64,000 bases of DNA. It comes from Acholeplasmataceae bacterium. Its GTDB lineage: Bacteria > Bacillota_I > Bacilli_A > Acholeplasmatales > Acholeplasmataceae. Below are positions 1-9,579 of the stretch, piece after piece (the stretch's first letter is position 1; each line of letters begins with the position of its first letter). The stretch spans positions 58,327 to 122,326 of the forward strand of contig JAUVXD010000006.1 of NCBI GenBank assembly GCA_030603805.1, given 5' to 3'. The position numbers and the translations under genes were made by a program. The notes beneath the pieces were generated by a model. It did no database searches, was not told the DNA's origin, and saw only the letters and a program-made list of their open reading frames with translations.

Positions 1-1441
1 CTGAAATAATTAAGATAAGTACCAAGGTTAAGAATCCTGGTCCTAAAAGGGCATAGAAAATCGTTAAAACAACAAGGTAAGGGATTCTTCCGACGATTTC
101 AGAGAATCTTTCCATGAGTAAGTCAACAGTTCCGCCATAGTAACCTTCAATCGCACCAAAGACGACACCAATTGTAATATTAATCATTGAAACAATGACA
201 CCAATTAAAAGTGATGTTCTGATACCTACCCAAGTTAATGCAAACATATCTTTTCCTGTACCATCAGTACCAAAGAAGAAATAGGGAAGTGAATCATAAC
301 CTAACATTGTACCATAGCGATATTCTACGACATATGAATAGATTTGAACGCCACCAGGACCTGGGATGACTGAGCTTTTTGTAACCATCTTTGTATAAGG
401 ATATCCTTCTGGGAAGATGAGACCATTAGGGTTATCTGGATCCACAATTGCACCTTCAAGCATGCCTGGATTATCTTCTAAAACTTGATAATAAACTGCA
501 GAGTCTACAGATGTTCTAATATTTCTTTCTAAGATTGCTTCATAGATGCGATATCTGAAAGTGACACGAATAACCATCGCATCTCTTCTGGTGTAATTGC
601 CTTGTCCATTGATGATAATATATTGAGAAAGAGGGAATCCATCTGCAAAATATTCTGGTTCTTCAGACTCAAGATCCGAAGTCACAGTGACACTGTTTAA
701 TGATAGTGACGCTCTAGGTGCAGTTGAATTAAGTTCAATAATCACGCGATATTGACCATTAGGAACCGTATCATCAACTAAAAACTCATGGACACCTGCA
801 CTTGTTATTTCTCCAAGTGGGAAAAGTACTTGATCCGCATTACGTAAGTAAATTTTGACGTTTTCTCCACCAAGGTTTGATATTGCATTAATGTCAATGA
901 CTACATACTTGCCTTGAGAAACTGGAATAAAATCACCTGCTGAACGAATAGAAATCGAAGTCGAGTTTCCTTCCAGCTGGAGAAGATTAGTTCCACCAAC
1001 ATAATTGGGATCTTTTAAAGTACCATAAGTAATACTATTTGATACAGTGCTCATGACAATATATTCAGTCAAGTAATTATTCGGTAAGAATAATCCTGTT
1101 TCTTCATCAACCACCGTACCATCAGAAACCTGGTCAATGTATTTTCTTGTACCATCTAAAATACCTATTTTTTCTAAAAGAGGTACTCTTGGTGGCAAAT
1201 AAGATAAAGCAGGTTCTTGCATTTCCCAGTTCTTTGATGTTGTAATTGGAACAAAAATGGCAAGTAAAATGATAGATAGCAAGATATATGCTGCAACAAC
1301 GTTGACCTTATTCTTACTAAAACGAATCATTGCATCCTTAAAATAACCAATGGGTTTGGTTTCAAACTTTTTATCAAAAAGTTTTTCATCTTTTTGAACA
1401 AACTGAAATTCACTTTGATCAATATGTTTTCTTTCAGCCAT
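1..1441 (-). CDS. oppC: Oligopeptide ABC transporter permease OppC, 3' end cut off by the window edge
   Basis: Inner permease of a peptide importer. Reading the minus strand from the ATG at 1441 gives an open frame of about 480 codons that runs off the left edge. A cytoplasmic N-terminal tail is followed by one membrane segment near residues 45-65. The frame re-enters recognisable DppC/OppC sequence only near residue 400, with a Gly-Thr-Asp-Gly-Thr-Gly-Lys-Asp motif, a TM segment and EGYYGG. The roughly 300 residues between look extracytoplasmic and beta-rich and are absent from typical OppC. The start overlaps the oppB stop by one base (TAATG), so the two are translationally coupled. Identity as OppC is firm; the role of the insert is unknown. 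OppD and OppF would be expected beyond the edge. Confidence 0.88.
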   Translation of the reverse strand, partial: MAERKHIDQSEFQFVQKDEKLFDKKFETKPIGYFKDAMIRFSKNKVNVVAAYILLSIILLAIFVPITTSKNWEMQEPALSYLPPRVPLLEKIGILDGTRKYIDQVSDGTVVDEETGLFLPNNYLTEYIVMSTVSNSITYGTLKDPNYVGGTNLLQLEGNSTSISIRSAGDFIPVSQGKYVVIDINAISNLGGENVKIYLRNADQVLFPLGEITSAGVHEFLVDDTVPNGQYRVIIELNSTAPRASLSLNSVTVTSDLESEEPEYFADGFPLSQYIIINGQGNYTRRDAMVIRVTFRYRIYEAILERNIRTSVDSAVYYQVLEDNPGMLEGAIVDPDNPNGLIFPEGYPYTKMVTKSSVIPGPGGVQIYSYVVEYRYGTMLGYDSLPYFFFGTDGTGKDMFALTWVGIRTSLLIGVIVSMINITIGVVFGAIEGYYGGTVDLLMERFSEIVGRIPYLVVLTIFYALLGPGFLTLVLILIIS

Positions 1442-2514
1442 TATTTTCTACCTCCCATACGAATTCTTGGGTCAACGATGCCATAGGAAAGGTCAACTAG
1501 TAGAGATGCAATCAAACCGATACTGGTATAAAAGGCACCAAGTGCTAAAAGTAAGTTATAGTCGTAGTTACCATTTTGAAGAGAATCTAGGTATAGTCTT
1601 CCAGCACCTGGAATACTATAAATTCTCTCAATAATAACTGATCCAGATAATAGACCGACAAATGAACCAATGATACTTGGAACAAGAGGAACAAGGGAGT
1701 TTCTCATCGCATGACGAATGACAGCTTGTGGTCTTGATAAACCTTTAGTTCTCGCAAGTAATACGAATTCAGAAGTTAAAACTTCACTCAACTCTGCTCT
1801 GGTTAAACGCGTTAATCCAGCAATCGAGCCGAAAGATAAACCTAAAACAGGTAAAATCATACCCGTGTAAAACCGTATACCGGTCACATCGGCGGCAGGA
1901 AACGAAAATGGAACCCAACCTAATGTGTAACCAAAAATAAGGACTAAGAATAACATCAAAACAAAGTTAGGTGTAGAGATAAAGACCATGACACCTAATG
2001 ATATTGCATTATCTGTAACACTATTCTTCTTTAGAGCCGCAAGTATTCCAAAGAAAAATCCAATCGGGATATAGACAAAAAGAGCAATGAGATTGAGTCT
2101 CAGTGTCACTGGGATACGTTCACCAAGCATTTGGAAAACAGGAACATTCGGGCGAAGTCTCGTTGAGACACCCCAGTTATTTTGCAACACATTACCGACC
2201 CATTGAAAATATTGAACAGAAATTGGGACTGGTTCGTAAATTCTTAAACGTGCACCACTGAGTTCAACAACATAATATGAACCCCTTGGTAGTGAGATTT
2301 CGCCAGCTTGTATGCCAGCAATGATGAGTGGATCTGTTTCAAGGCGTTCAGTCATATAGCCATCAACAACTTGACGTGCGTAAAAAATGTCACGCTGGTC
2401 CTTGTCTGCAGGCGGAAAATTAGGTGCTAACTTAAAGATAACGAAGTTAATTGATAGCACCGTGAACAATATGATGAATACCCAAATTGCTCTGATAATA
2501 ATGTACCTTAACAT
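1441..2514 (-). CDS. oppB: Oligopeptide ABC transporter permease OppB
   Basis: Integral membrane permease, 357 aa, pairing with OppC to import peptides bound by OppA. TM1 spans about residues 8-28. A 110-residue external segment follows, longer than usual for OppB, and then the family's core with TLRL, the STPNFVLMLFLVLIFG helix and the EAA-type loop EVLTSEFVLLARTKGLS. The C-terminus ends DPRIRMGGRK, a common OppB ending. The gene is downstream of oppA across a hairpin-bearing spacer of about 240 bases and overlaps oppC by one base. It probably belongs to one transcription unit with oppA, with reduced read-through at the hairpin. Confidence 0.93.
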   Translation of the reverse strand: MLRYIIIRAIWVFIILFTVLSINFVIFKLAPNFPPADKDQRDIFYARQVVDGYMTERLETDPLIIAGIQAGEISLPRGSYYVVELSGARLRIYEPVPISVQYFQWVGNVLQNNWGVSTRLRPNVPVFQMLGERIPVTLRLNLIALFVYIPIGFFFGILAALKKNSVTDNAISLGVMVFISTPNFVLMLFLVLIFGYTLGWVPFSFPAADVTGIRFYTGMILPVLGLSFGSIAGLTRLTRAELSEVLTSEFVLLARTKGLSRPQAVIRHAMRNSLVPLVPSIIGSFVGLLSGSVIIERIYSIPGAGRLYLDSLQNGNYDYNLLLALGAFYTSIGLIASLLVDLSYGIVDPRIRMGGRK

Positions 2515-2665
2515 TTTTTTTCCTACTTTCTTGCAATTTATTTTTGTTTATTAATGCTTTTAGTCTGCTTGTCATTATAACATATTTATGTTAAAAACAA
2601 TAGTTCATTGACAAACAAAAACGAATTACATTAAAATGTGTTAGCGTTTAGAGATAAACAAATAA

Positions 2666-2699
2666 CAAGCAAACTGCAATGTTGGTAGCAGTTTGCTTG
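2666..2699 (-). terminator. Hairpin between oppA and oppB, probable partial terminator
   Basis: A perfect 12-bp inverted repeat (arms 2666-2677 and 2688-2699, 10-base loop) lies just after the oppA stop on the minus strand, followed by only a weak T-rich tract. The position suggests an attenuator that keeps oppA mRNA above oppBC, common for binding-protein genes. The remaining spacer up to oppB (2515-2665) is AT-rich and shows no gene. Confidence 0.6.
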
Positions 2700-2751
2700 G
2701 TTATTTATTATACTGCGTTTATGATGTAACTTTGGTTAAGCTTCTGCTAAA

Positions 2752-5088
2752 TTATTCTGCAGGAACTTCAGCACCGTCGACTAGGAAGACTTCTCCATTT
2801 AATGCCATTTGGATCGCATCGAATGACCAGAATTCAGTGACAGTTTCGCCTTGCCATTCATATGTTACTTGGATTTCAGCCTTAGAGGTATCAAAGCCCC
2901 AGTTGAATGTAAATCCACCACGGTTGTCAGATGCGTATACTTCTAGGAAGGATGATGCATCAAGAGTTGAACCGGAGATACCACCAACGACTAAGTCGAA
3001 TTGACCGATTAATGCGTGTGAGTAGTAGTTATTTGGGAATGTAGCAAATAATGGAGTAATTGTAATTTTAACATGGTTGACATCATCAACAAATGTAGCT
3101 TCAAATGTTTGCTTGATGTATTCAGCAAGGTTAGCTTGACCAACTGAAGCTGCTTGAACAACGAGTGTTAAGTCAACAACGATTGGGTTTGCAGCAGTTC
3201 CGCCTAAATAGTAGCCTTCAGCTTTAGCTTGAGCAACAGCGGACTTGAAGAATGCAACAGCAGCAGCTTGTGAGTAACCATTAGTTTCTGGTGATAATCC
3301 TACGGATACGGATGCAGCTTGAGCTGATTCGCGGAAGGAGACACCTGATTCTGGGTCAACTAGATAAGCTTTAGTGAAGTGGTATTGTTGAATTTCAGAA
3401 GTCTTGAGTACTTCGTATGCAACGTGTTCTCTATCAATTGCAAAGTACATAGCCTTTTGCATATCTGGGTAGCTTAGAATTGGTTCTGGAGTCCAGTCGC
3501 CATATGTAGCTGCTGGGAACAGAGCTTCTTGAGCTGCCTTAGTCTTCAGAGCATTGACGCCCATACGGAATGTAGTTGCGCCTGGAACTCTCTTAAGTCT
3601 TGGGTCATTCTTATAGTTTTCATACTGAGCAGTTGGTACACCAACAGCATCTAAGTCACCAGCAATGAATGATTGGAATCTTAATACGTCAGTTGCAATA
3701 ATTTGATAATTGTAACCTGTGTAGAAATATTCGTCTTGATCATAATAGTTAGGATTGTTAGAGTATCTCAATACTTTATCTGCTTCATAGTAGTCTAGTA
3801 CAAATGGTCCACTGTAAGCAGTCTTTTCTGGAGTTGTACCATAAGTAGCACCTACACCAGCACGGTTGTATAATGAAATATTGATTGGTGAAATTGAGTT
3901 TGCTGACAGCCAGTAACGAACGTTCCAAGCTGACATATCAATTGTGAATTCATATTCAATGTATTCAACGCCATCAACAGTAACAACCTTAAGACCTACA
4001 GTACTCCAGTCTTGAGCACCAGCACCAGCAACAACAGCGTCACGGTATGCTTGAGCACCCTTAATTGGGTTTGATGGAGCCCAGAAGTGTCCACCACCAG
4101 AGATTGCACGGAACCAACCAAGGTCAAGTGCTAACTTGTATGTATTAACAAAGTCTTCAGCGGTAATATCTAAATCTAAGCCAGTTGTATCAACAGATGG
4201 GTGGAATGACCACTTGAGTCCTGTGCGAACTGGTACGCGCCAAATCTTAGAAATGGTAACGCCAGAATCAAGAACTGTTTCATTAACTGCAACTGGATCA
4301 CCAGAAGCAAGTTGACCGTTTAATACATAACCAGACTTGTCATCATTGAATCTGAATGCATAGAGTGCAGCTGTGAATGGAGCAACAGCGTCTGATGTAA
4401 CAGAGTCATTTGCTAACCATGGGTTGAATGTTGTTGGGTTAGAGCCTAAAGCAGCACGATATGTGTACTTGCCAGCTTGACCTGCAACACCTTCAACTGT
4501 AACTGTTGAGTCATCAGCAGTCATGGTTGACCATGCAATACCAAATCCTAATACTGGTAATGAAGTTTCGGAAACTAAAGCCATTCTATTGCTGAACATA
4601 TTGAAGCCAGCATTTGAGAATAGTGGAACCCCACCGGCACCAGTGTCTAATAACCATTTTTCTGCAGCTGCGAAGAATGTATTTCTTAATTCGCTAGATG
4701 CAAACTTGAAGTTATAAGTACCTTGTGCATAACCTTCTCTTAGAGCTACAGTAACAACACGGAATGCAGTTGTTGTTTGTCCTTTGGAGTCTGTAACGCT
4801 ATAGAAAATTGGTGTTTCACCTAATTGACTTGAGTCAACGGAAGTTGGCCAAACTTTGATTTGTGAAGTCAAGTTGCCATCAACAGCATCGGTAGCTGTA
4901 ACGCCAGCGAGGACGTTGAATTCATCACCTAAGTTAATTACTGCATCTGTAACACCGCTTAAGATAGGTGCCAAGTCAGCTACAGGAATTTCTGTGCTTG
5001 GTGTTGTTGGAACAGGTTCTTCACCATTACAAGCAACTAAGACTAGTGCACTTGTAAGTAAAAATAAAACCAGTAAAAACTTTTTCAT
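2752..5088 (-). CDS. oppA: Oligopeptide-binding lipoprotein OppA with N-terminal DUF5011-like domain
   Basis: Extracytoplasmic substrate-binding lipoprotein, 778 aa. The signal peptide ends in the lipobox LVAC (Cys20), so it is membrane-anchored by lipid. Residues about 35-115 form a bacterial Ig-like domain of the DUF5011 type (INLGDEFNVLAGVTATDAVDG, then a beta strand ending RVVTVALREGY). After that comes a divergent family-5 binding protein (SBP_bac_5) with YSGPFVLDYYEADKVLRYSN and AIDREHVAYEVL. The extra N-terminal domain and the length exceed the roughly 540-600 aa usual for OppA. The start is supported by an AGGAGAG ribosome site and a consensus promoter upstream. It is first in the oppABC order, and peptide import fits an organism with limited amino-acid synthesis. 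Confidence 0.92.
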   Translation of the reverse strand: MKKFLLVLFLLTSALVLVACNGEEPVPTTPSTEIPVADLAPILSGVTDAVINLGDEFNVLAGVTATDAVDGNLTSQIKVWPTSVDSSQLGETPIFYSVTDSKGQTTTAFRVVTVALREGYAQGTYNFKFASSELRNTFFAAAEKWLLDTGAGGVPLFSNAGFNMFSNRMALVSETSLPVLGFGIAWSTMTADDSTVTVEGVAGQAGKYTYRAALGSNPTTFNPWLANDSVTSDAVAPFTAALYAFRFNDDKSGYVLNGQLASGDPVAVNETVLDSGVTISKIWRVPVRTGLKWSFHPSVDTTGLDLDITAEDFVNTYKLALDLGWFRAISGGGHFWAPSNPIKGAQAYRDAVVAGAGAQDWSTVGLKVVTVDGVEYIEYEFTIDMSAWNVRYWLSANSISPINISLYNRAGVGATYGTTPEKTAYSGPFVLDYYEADKVLRYSNNPNYYDQDEYFYTGYNYQIIATDVLRFQSFIAGDLDAVGVPTAQYENYKNDPRLKRVPGATTFRMGVNALKTKAAQEALFPAATYGDWTPEPILSYPDMQKAMYFAIDREHVAYEVLKTSEIQQYHFTKAYLVDPESGVSFRESAQAASVSVGLSPETNGYSQAAAVAFFKSAVAQAKAEGYYLGGTAANPIVVDLTLVVQAASVGQANLAEYIKQTFEATFVDDVNHVKITITPLFATFPNNYYSHALIGQFDLVVGGISGSTLDASSFLEVYASDNRGGFTFNWGFDTSKAEIQVTYEWQGETVTEFWSFDAIQMALNGEVFLVDGAEVPAE

Positions 5089-5123
5089 TTTTTCTCTCCT
5101 TTTTCCAAATATGGTTTAGAAAG

Positions 5124-5152
5124 AGTTTACTATAAAAGTCGCAAACAGTCAA
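5124..5152 (-). promoter_or_regulatory. Sigma-A type promoter of oppA
   Basis: On the minus strand TTGACT (5147-5152) and TAAACT (5124-5129) are separated by 17 bases, and transcription would start about 30 bases before the oppA ribosome site. The rest of the spacer up to 5340 shows no gene. Confidence 0.6.
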
Positions 5153-5307
5153 TATTTAAACGCTATTTTCCAATGAAAACGCATACTATTTCGCTTATAT
5201 AGAACTATTTTAAGAATATTTACCTGTTTTCTGAAATATTTCATGTTTTTTTCTAATTGAGTGGTATTTCCATATTCAAAGTAATGACAATTTACTGAAA
5301 GCCTTAC

Positions 5308-5319
5308 GCATGCGCATGC
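5308..5319. repeat. 12-bp perfect palindrome GCATGCGCATGC
   Basis: This GC-rich, self-complementary sequence sits in otherwise AT-rich intergenic DNA between the nifJ terminator and the oppA promoter. It could be a protein-binding site or chance; there is nothing further to support a role. Confidence 0.4.
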
Positions 5320-5343
5320 ATTTAAAAATAAGGTTAGATGATA

Positions 5344-5379
5344 GAAAAAAAAGATGTGCCGACATCATCGACACATCTT
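5344..5379 (-). terminator. Rho-independent terminator of nifJ
   Basis: Inverted repeat arms 5351-5358 and 5372-5379 (AAGATGTG/CACATCTT, with extra CGA/TCG pairing inside) are followed on the minus strand by a run of eight T. It lies immediately after the nifJ stop. Confidence 0.85.
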
Positions 5380-5389
5380 GTGATTTTAA

Positions 5390-8300
5390 TTATGCTTTGT
5401 TTTCTTGACCTTCTGGTGTGTAATCCATGGCAAGATATCTCTTATACATTGCCCATCTTCTCTTCGCATCACTTAAATTCTTATCTAAAAGTTCTGCTGC
5501 ATGATCTGGATTGATTTGTGCAAGTTGAGCGTATCTTGATTCTGAAAGTAAGTAGTCATGATATTTGTCCCAAACAGGTTGTTTGGAATCAATAATAAAT
5601 GGGTTCTTACCTTCTTGTTCTCTTCTTGGGTCAAATCTAAATGTTGGCCAGTAACCACATTCAGTTGCAAGTTTAGCTTGAGCAAATGAATTGGTTAATC
5701 CACCTTTAATACCATGTTCAATACATGGTGCATAAGCGATAATGATGGATGGTCCTTCAAAGCTTTCTGCTTCTTTAAATGCTCTTAAGACTTGTGCAGG
5801 TGAAGCACCGTGTGAGATTTGAGCGACATAAACGTGACCATAACTCATCGCAATCGCTGCAAGATCTTTTTTCTTAGTACCTTTACCAGCTGCTGTAAAC
5901 TTCGCAATCGAACCAGTAGGAGCAGATTTTGAAGATTGACCGCCTGTATTTGAGTAAACTTCTGTATCTAAAACTAAAATGTTGACATCTTCATTGTTTG
6001 CAATAACGTGGTCGATACCACCATATCCAATATCATATGCCCAACCATCGCCACCCATAATCCATTGTGAAATCTTCACAAAGTAATCTTTGAGTGAAAT
6101 AAGTTCTTTTGCATAAGGTGCATTGATTTTTTCTAGAAGGGGCGACATTTCTTTTTGTAATTTTCTAGTAATTTCTGCACTCTTTCTATTTTGGATCCAT
6201 TGTTCGCCAAGTGCTTTGAGAGCTTCTGGCATTTCATTTAAATGTTCAGCAATTAAAGTTTGAACTCTATCTCTCATGGTTTCATAAGCAATTCTCATAC
6301 CAAAACCAAACTCAGCATTATCTTCAAATAATGAGTTCGCCCAAGCTGGACCGAAGCCTTCAGCATTGGTAGTATAAGGTGTTGATGGGAATGATGCACC
6401 ATAAATCGATGTACAACCTGTTGCATTTGCGAAAACCATATGATCTCCGTAAAGTTGAGTTAATGCCTTGATATAAGGTGTTTCACCACAACCTGCGCAT
6501 GCGCCAGAGAATTCAAATAAGGGTTGATTAAAGCTTAAGTTCTTTGGATTGTCTGTGCCTAAATCTTTATAGGTTACTTCATTAAAGAAATAATCTGCTG
6601 TTTGTTGTGCACCTTTAGCAAGTTCGTCTCCAATAGGTACCATAGCAAGTGATTTCACAGGTGTTGGACATACTTGAACACAAACACCACATTCTGTGCA
6701 GTCTAATGTAGATACTTGAATGGTGAACTTATAACCTTCCATGCCTTTGCCTTTAGCTTGAAGCATCTTCGCACCTTCTGGCGCTTGGGCAGCTTCTTGT
6801 TCATCAGCAAGGAACGCACGAATTACTGCGTGTGGACATGCGAAGACGCATTGGTTACATTGGATACAGTTTTCCGATCTCCACTCTGGAACAAAGTTAG
6901 CGATACCACGTTTTTCGTATTTAGATCCACCATTTTCCATGTGTGCATCTTCATATCCTAAGAACGCAGAGACTGGGAGTGAATCTCCTTCAATCGCATT
7001 AACGATATCTGCAATCTTCTTAACGAAATCTGGACGATTAGAATCTGGTTTAACTTCATCTTCTAAAAGAGCCCATTCTGGTTTAACTTTCACTTCAACT
7101 AAGTGATCATATCCTGCATCAATGGCAGCATTGTTTAAAGCAAGAATGGCATCGCCTTTTCTTCCATATGTCTTTTCAGCATAATATTTCATATATTTGA
7201 GTGCTTCTTCTGAAGCCATCAAATGATCATTTAACTTGAAGAATGCGGATTGCATGATGGTATTAATTCTTCTGCCTAATCCAATTTCATAAGCTAAATC
7301 AACAGCATTAATGATATAGAACTTAGCTTTCTTTTGAGCAAGTTGTCTTTTAACTTTGTTTGGAAGTAGCGTATCGATTTGATCTGCAGGTGTTGTCGTA
7401 TTTAGTAAGAATGTACCACCTTCTCTTAAACCTTTGAGCATATCATATTTAGTTAAGTAAGTATCAACAGAGCATGAAATGAATTGTGGATAATTGACTA
7501 AATAAGTTGAACGAATTGGCTTTTTAGAGAAACGGACGTGCATACGTGTAACCCCACCCGCTTTTTTAGAGTCATAGGACGCATAAGCTTGTGAGTATAA
7601 TGTTGTATGGTCACCAATAATTTTGGTAATATTTTTGGTCGCACCAACAGTACCATCAGAACCTAAACCGAAGAATAATAGTTCGCTCGTATCTTTATCA
7701 GTTAGATCCACAGATGTGTTAATCTTTAATGATGTGTGTGTGACATCATCATTAATACCTACGGTAAAGTGGTCTTTTTGTTCGCCAAACATATTTTCAT
7801 AAACAGCTAAGACGAGTTGTGGTGTCGCATCTTTTGAAGATAAACCATAACGACCACCTAAAATCTTAGGTTGTTTAGATTGTCCATAATAAACGGATTG
7901 AACATCTAAATATAGTGGATCTCCTGTAGCACCTGGTTCCAATGTTCTATCTAACACTGTGATGGTTTGAACAGTCTTAGGCATTGCATCCATAAAATAC
8001 TTCGCTGAGAAAGGACGATAGAGGTGTACACTGAGTAAACCAACTTTTTTACCTTGTTCTAAGAGATAATCTACTGTTTGTTGTGCAGTTTCAATCACAG
8101 AACCCATTGCAATGACAACATCGGTTGCTTCAGGATCACCGTAATAGACAAAAGGTGCATATTTTCTTCCGGTAATCTTATTGATTTCTTTCATGTAATC
8201 ATTAACGACATCAGGTACCACGTCATAATGTGAAGCTTGAAGAACTTTGGTTTGGAAGTAAACATCTTCGCCTTGAGCAGTTCCTCTAGTCACTGGATGT

Positions 8301-8938
8301 GCCGGGTTTAATCCTTTAGCTCTAAATTTCGCAACAGCTTCTTTATCTAAGAGGCGATCAAAATCTGCATAATCAATCACTTCAATGGATTGAACTTCGT
8401 GTGAAGTTCTAAATCCATCAAAAAAGTGTACAAAAGGTATGCTTGATTTAATTGCAGATAAATGAGCGATACCACCTAAATCCATGGATGATTGAACAGA
8501 TGTTGATGCAATCATTGCCCAACCTGTTTGTCTTGCAGCCATCACGTCTTGGTGGTCACCAAAAATAGAGAGTGCTTGAGCAGCAATACTTCTAGCAGCA
8601 ACATGCATAACGCCTGGTAATAATTGACCAGCAATTTTATACATGTTAGGAATCTTAAGTAAGAGACCTTGTGATGCGGTGTATGTTGTGGTTAATACAC
8701 CCATTTGAAGTGATCCGTGAACAGTACCTGCAGCACCAGCTTCACTTTGCATTTCAATAACTTTAACTGGCATTCCAAATAAATTCTTCTTGCCTTCAGA
8801 TGCCCATAGGTCAACATATTGTGCCATTGGGGATGATGGGGTGATTGGATAAATACCAGCTACTTCTGTGAATGCATAAGAACAATAAGCAGCTGCTTCA
8901 TTTCCATCCATCGATAAAATCTTTTTCTTTTCTACCAT
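5390..8938 (-). CDS. nifJ: Pyruvate:ferredoxin (flavodoxin) oxidoreductase
   Basis: Single-chain enzyme of 1182 aa, the normal family length. It converts pyruvate and CoA to acetyl-CoA and CO2 while reducing ferredoxin or flavodoxin. The N-terminal POR domain starts with MDGNEAAAY and YPITPSSPMA. The gamma domain (about 420-610) carries GLGSDGTVGA. Two ferredoxin-type [4Fe-4S] motifs follow, CIQCNQCVFACP and CTECGVCVQVCP. The C-terminal thiamine-diphosphate half has CAGCGET, NATGCTSIYG, GGDGWAYDIGYGG and DTEVYSNTGGQSS. The ribosome site AGGAGGGAG fixes the start. It lies 20 bases after the peroxiredoxin gene, probably as one operon, with its own terminator. It implies anaerobic or microaerobic pyruvate metabolism; no ferredoxin or hydrogenase gene is in the window. 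Confidence 0.97.
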   Translation of the reverse strand: MVEKKKILSMDGNEAAAYCSYAFTEVAGIYPITPSSPMAQYVDLWASEGKKNLFGMPVKVIEMQSEAGAAGTVHGSLQMGVLTTTYTASQGLLLKIPNMYKIAGQLLPGVMHVAARSIAAQALSIFGDHQDVMAARQTGWAMIASTSVQSSMDLGGIAHLSAIKSSIPFVHFFDGFRTSHEVQSIEVIDYADFDRLLDKEAVAKFRAKGLNPAHPVTRGTAQGEDVYFQTKVLQASHYDVVPDVVNDYMKEINKITGRKYAPFVYYGDPEATDVVIAMGSVIETAQQTVDYLLEQGKKVGLLSVHLYRPFSAKYFMDAMPKTVQTITVLDRTLEPGATGDPLYLDVQSVYYGQSKQPKILGGRYGLSSKDATPQLVLAVYENMFGEQKDHFTVGINDDVTHTSLKINTSVDLTDKDTSELLFFGLGSDGTVGATKNITKIIGDHTTLYSQAYASYDSKKAGGVTRMHVRFSKKPIRSTYLVNYPQFISCSVDTYLTKYDMLKGLREGGTFLLNTTTPADQIDTLLPNKVKRQLAQKKAKFYIINAVDLAYEIGLGRRINTIMQSAFFKLNDHLMASEEALKYMKYYAEKTYGRKGDAILALNNAAIDAGYDHLVEVKVKPEWALLEDEVKPDSNRPDFVKKIADIVNAIEGDSLPVSAFLGYEDAHMENGGSKYEKRGIANFVPEWRSENCIQCNQCVFACPHAVIRAFLADEQEAAQAPEGAKMLQAKGKGMEGYKFTIQVSTLDCTECGVCVQVCPTPVKSLAMVPIGDELAKGAQQTADYFFNEVTYKDLGTDNPKNLSFNQPLFEFSGACAGCGETPYIKALTQLYGDHMVFANATGCTSIYGASFPSTPYTTNAEGFGPAWANSLFEDNAEFGFGMRIAYETMRDRVQTLIAEHLNEMPEALKALGEQWIQNRKSAEITRKLQKEMSPLLEKINAPYAKELISLKDYFVKISQWIMGGDGWAYDIGYGGIDHVIANNEDVNILVLDTEVYSNTGGQSSKSAPTGSIAKFTAAGKGTKKKDLAAIAMSYGHVYVAQISHGASPAQVLRAFKEAESFEGPSIIIAYAPCIEHGIKGGLTNSFAQAKLATECGYWPTFRFDPRREQEGKNPFIIDSKQPVWDKYHDYLLSESRYAQLAQINPDHAAELLDKNLSDAKRRWAMYKRYLAMDYTPEGQENKA

Positions 8939-8958
8939 AATACTCCCTCCTATATCCT

Positions 8959-9420
8959 TTAAGCCTTATTCAAAGCCTTTAATATATCTGATGCATTCTC
9001 ACTAGGAGATGCTTGTTCAAAAACGTGGGTAACGATACCTGATTCATCTAGTATAAATGTTGACCGACTCATGCCCATATACTTTTTACCATACATGCTT
9101 TTTTCAACCCAAACACCAAAGATTTGAGCAACTTTCGCTTCAACATCAGAAAGCAAGATAAAGGGCAACTGATACTTCTCGATAAACTTTTTATGACTCT
9201 TTTCATCATCTTTACTAATGCCAATGACCACAATATCTGAGGATTTAAATGCATCATAGGCATCTCTAAATGCACATGCTTGAGCAGTGCATCCTGGTGT
9301 ATCATCTTTGGGATAAAAATAGATGACAACTTTTTTCCCTAAATAATCCTTTATGTCGTGAAGTTTACCATATGCATCCGGTAAACTAAAATCAGCAATT
9401 TTTGTGCCTACTTGTACCAT
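8959..9420 (-). CDS. bcp: Thioredoxin-dependent peroxiredoxin, Bcp/PrxQ type
   Basis: Cytoplasmic thiol peroxidase of 153 aa that reduces hydroperoxides with thioredoxin as electron donor. It has the AhpC/TSA fold and the PrxQ motif DDTPGCTAQACAFRD, with peroxidatic Cys near residue 44 and resolving Cys five residues later, followed by VVIGISKDD and SRSTFILDESG. The start has a GGAGAA ribosome site, and a TATAAT hexamer at 9460-9465 upstream suggests the operon promoter. Standing directly before oxygen-sensitive nifJ, it may protect that enzyme; this is inference from position. Confidence 0.95.
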   Translation of the reverse strand: MVQVGTKIADFSLPDAYGKLHDIKDYLGKKVVIYFYPKDDTPGCTAQACAFRDAYDAFKSSDIVVIGISKDDEKSHKKFIEKYQLPFILLSDVEAKVAQIFGVWVEKSMYGKKYMGMSRSTFILDESGIVTHVFEQASPSENASDILKALNKA

Positions 9421-9545
9421 GATTATTCTCCTTAAAACATAGTTTTAGTCAACATAACCATTATACCCCAAGAATTCTGAAAAATTAAGGGCTTTTTTTT
9501 ATTTTAATCTCATATTACAAACATTATAATAGAGTACATTCCAAA

Positions 9546-9570
9546 TAAAAAAACGACGTTGTCGTTCTTT
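9546..9570 (-). terminator. Terminator after tRNA-Leu
   Basis: The stem AACGAC/GTCGTT (9552-9557 and 9561-9566) has a three-base loop and is followed on the minus strand by seven T. It lies about 14 bases beyond the tRNA 3' end. Confidence 0.75.
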
Positions 9571-9579
9571 TGATAAGAT

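Noticed and set aside
2693..3004. Plus-strand open frame inside oppA
   Set aside because: It lies antisense to a well-supported gene, has no ribosome site and no recognisable domain. The same holds for the other opposite-strand frames within nifJ, phoR, pst, ars, opp and mdl-type genes.
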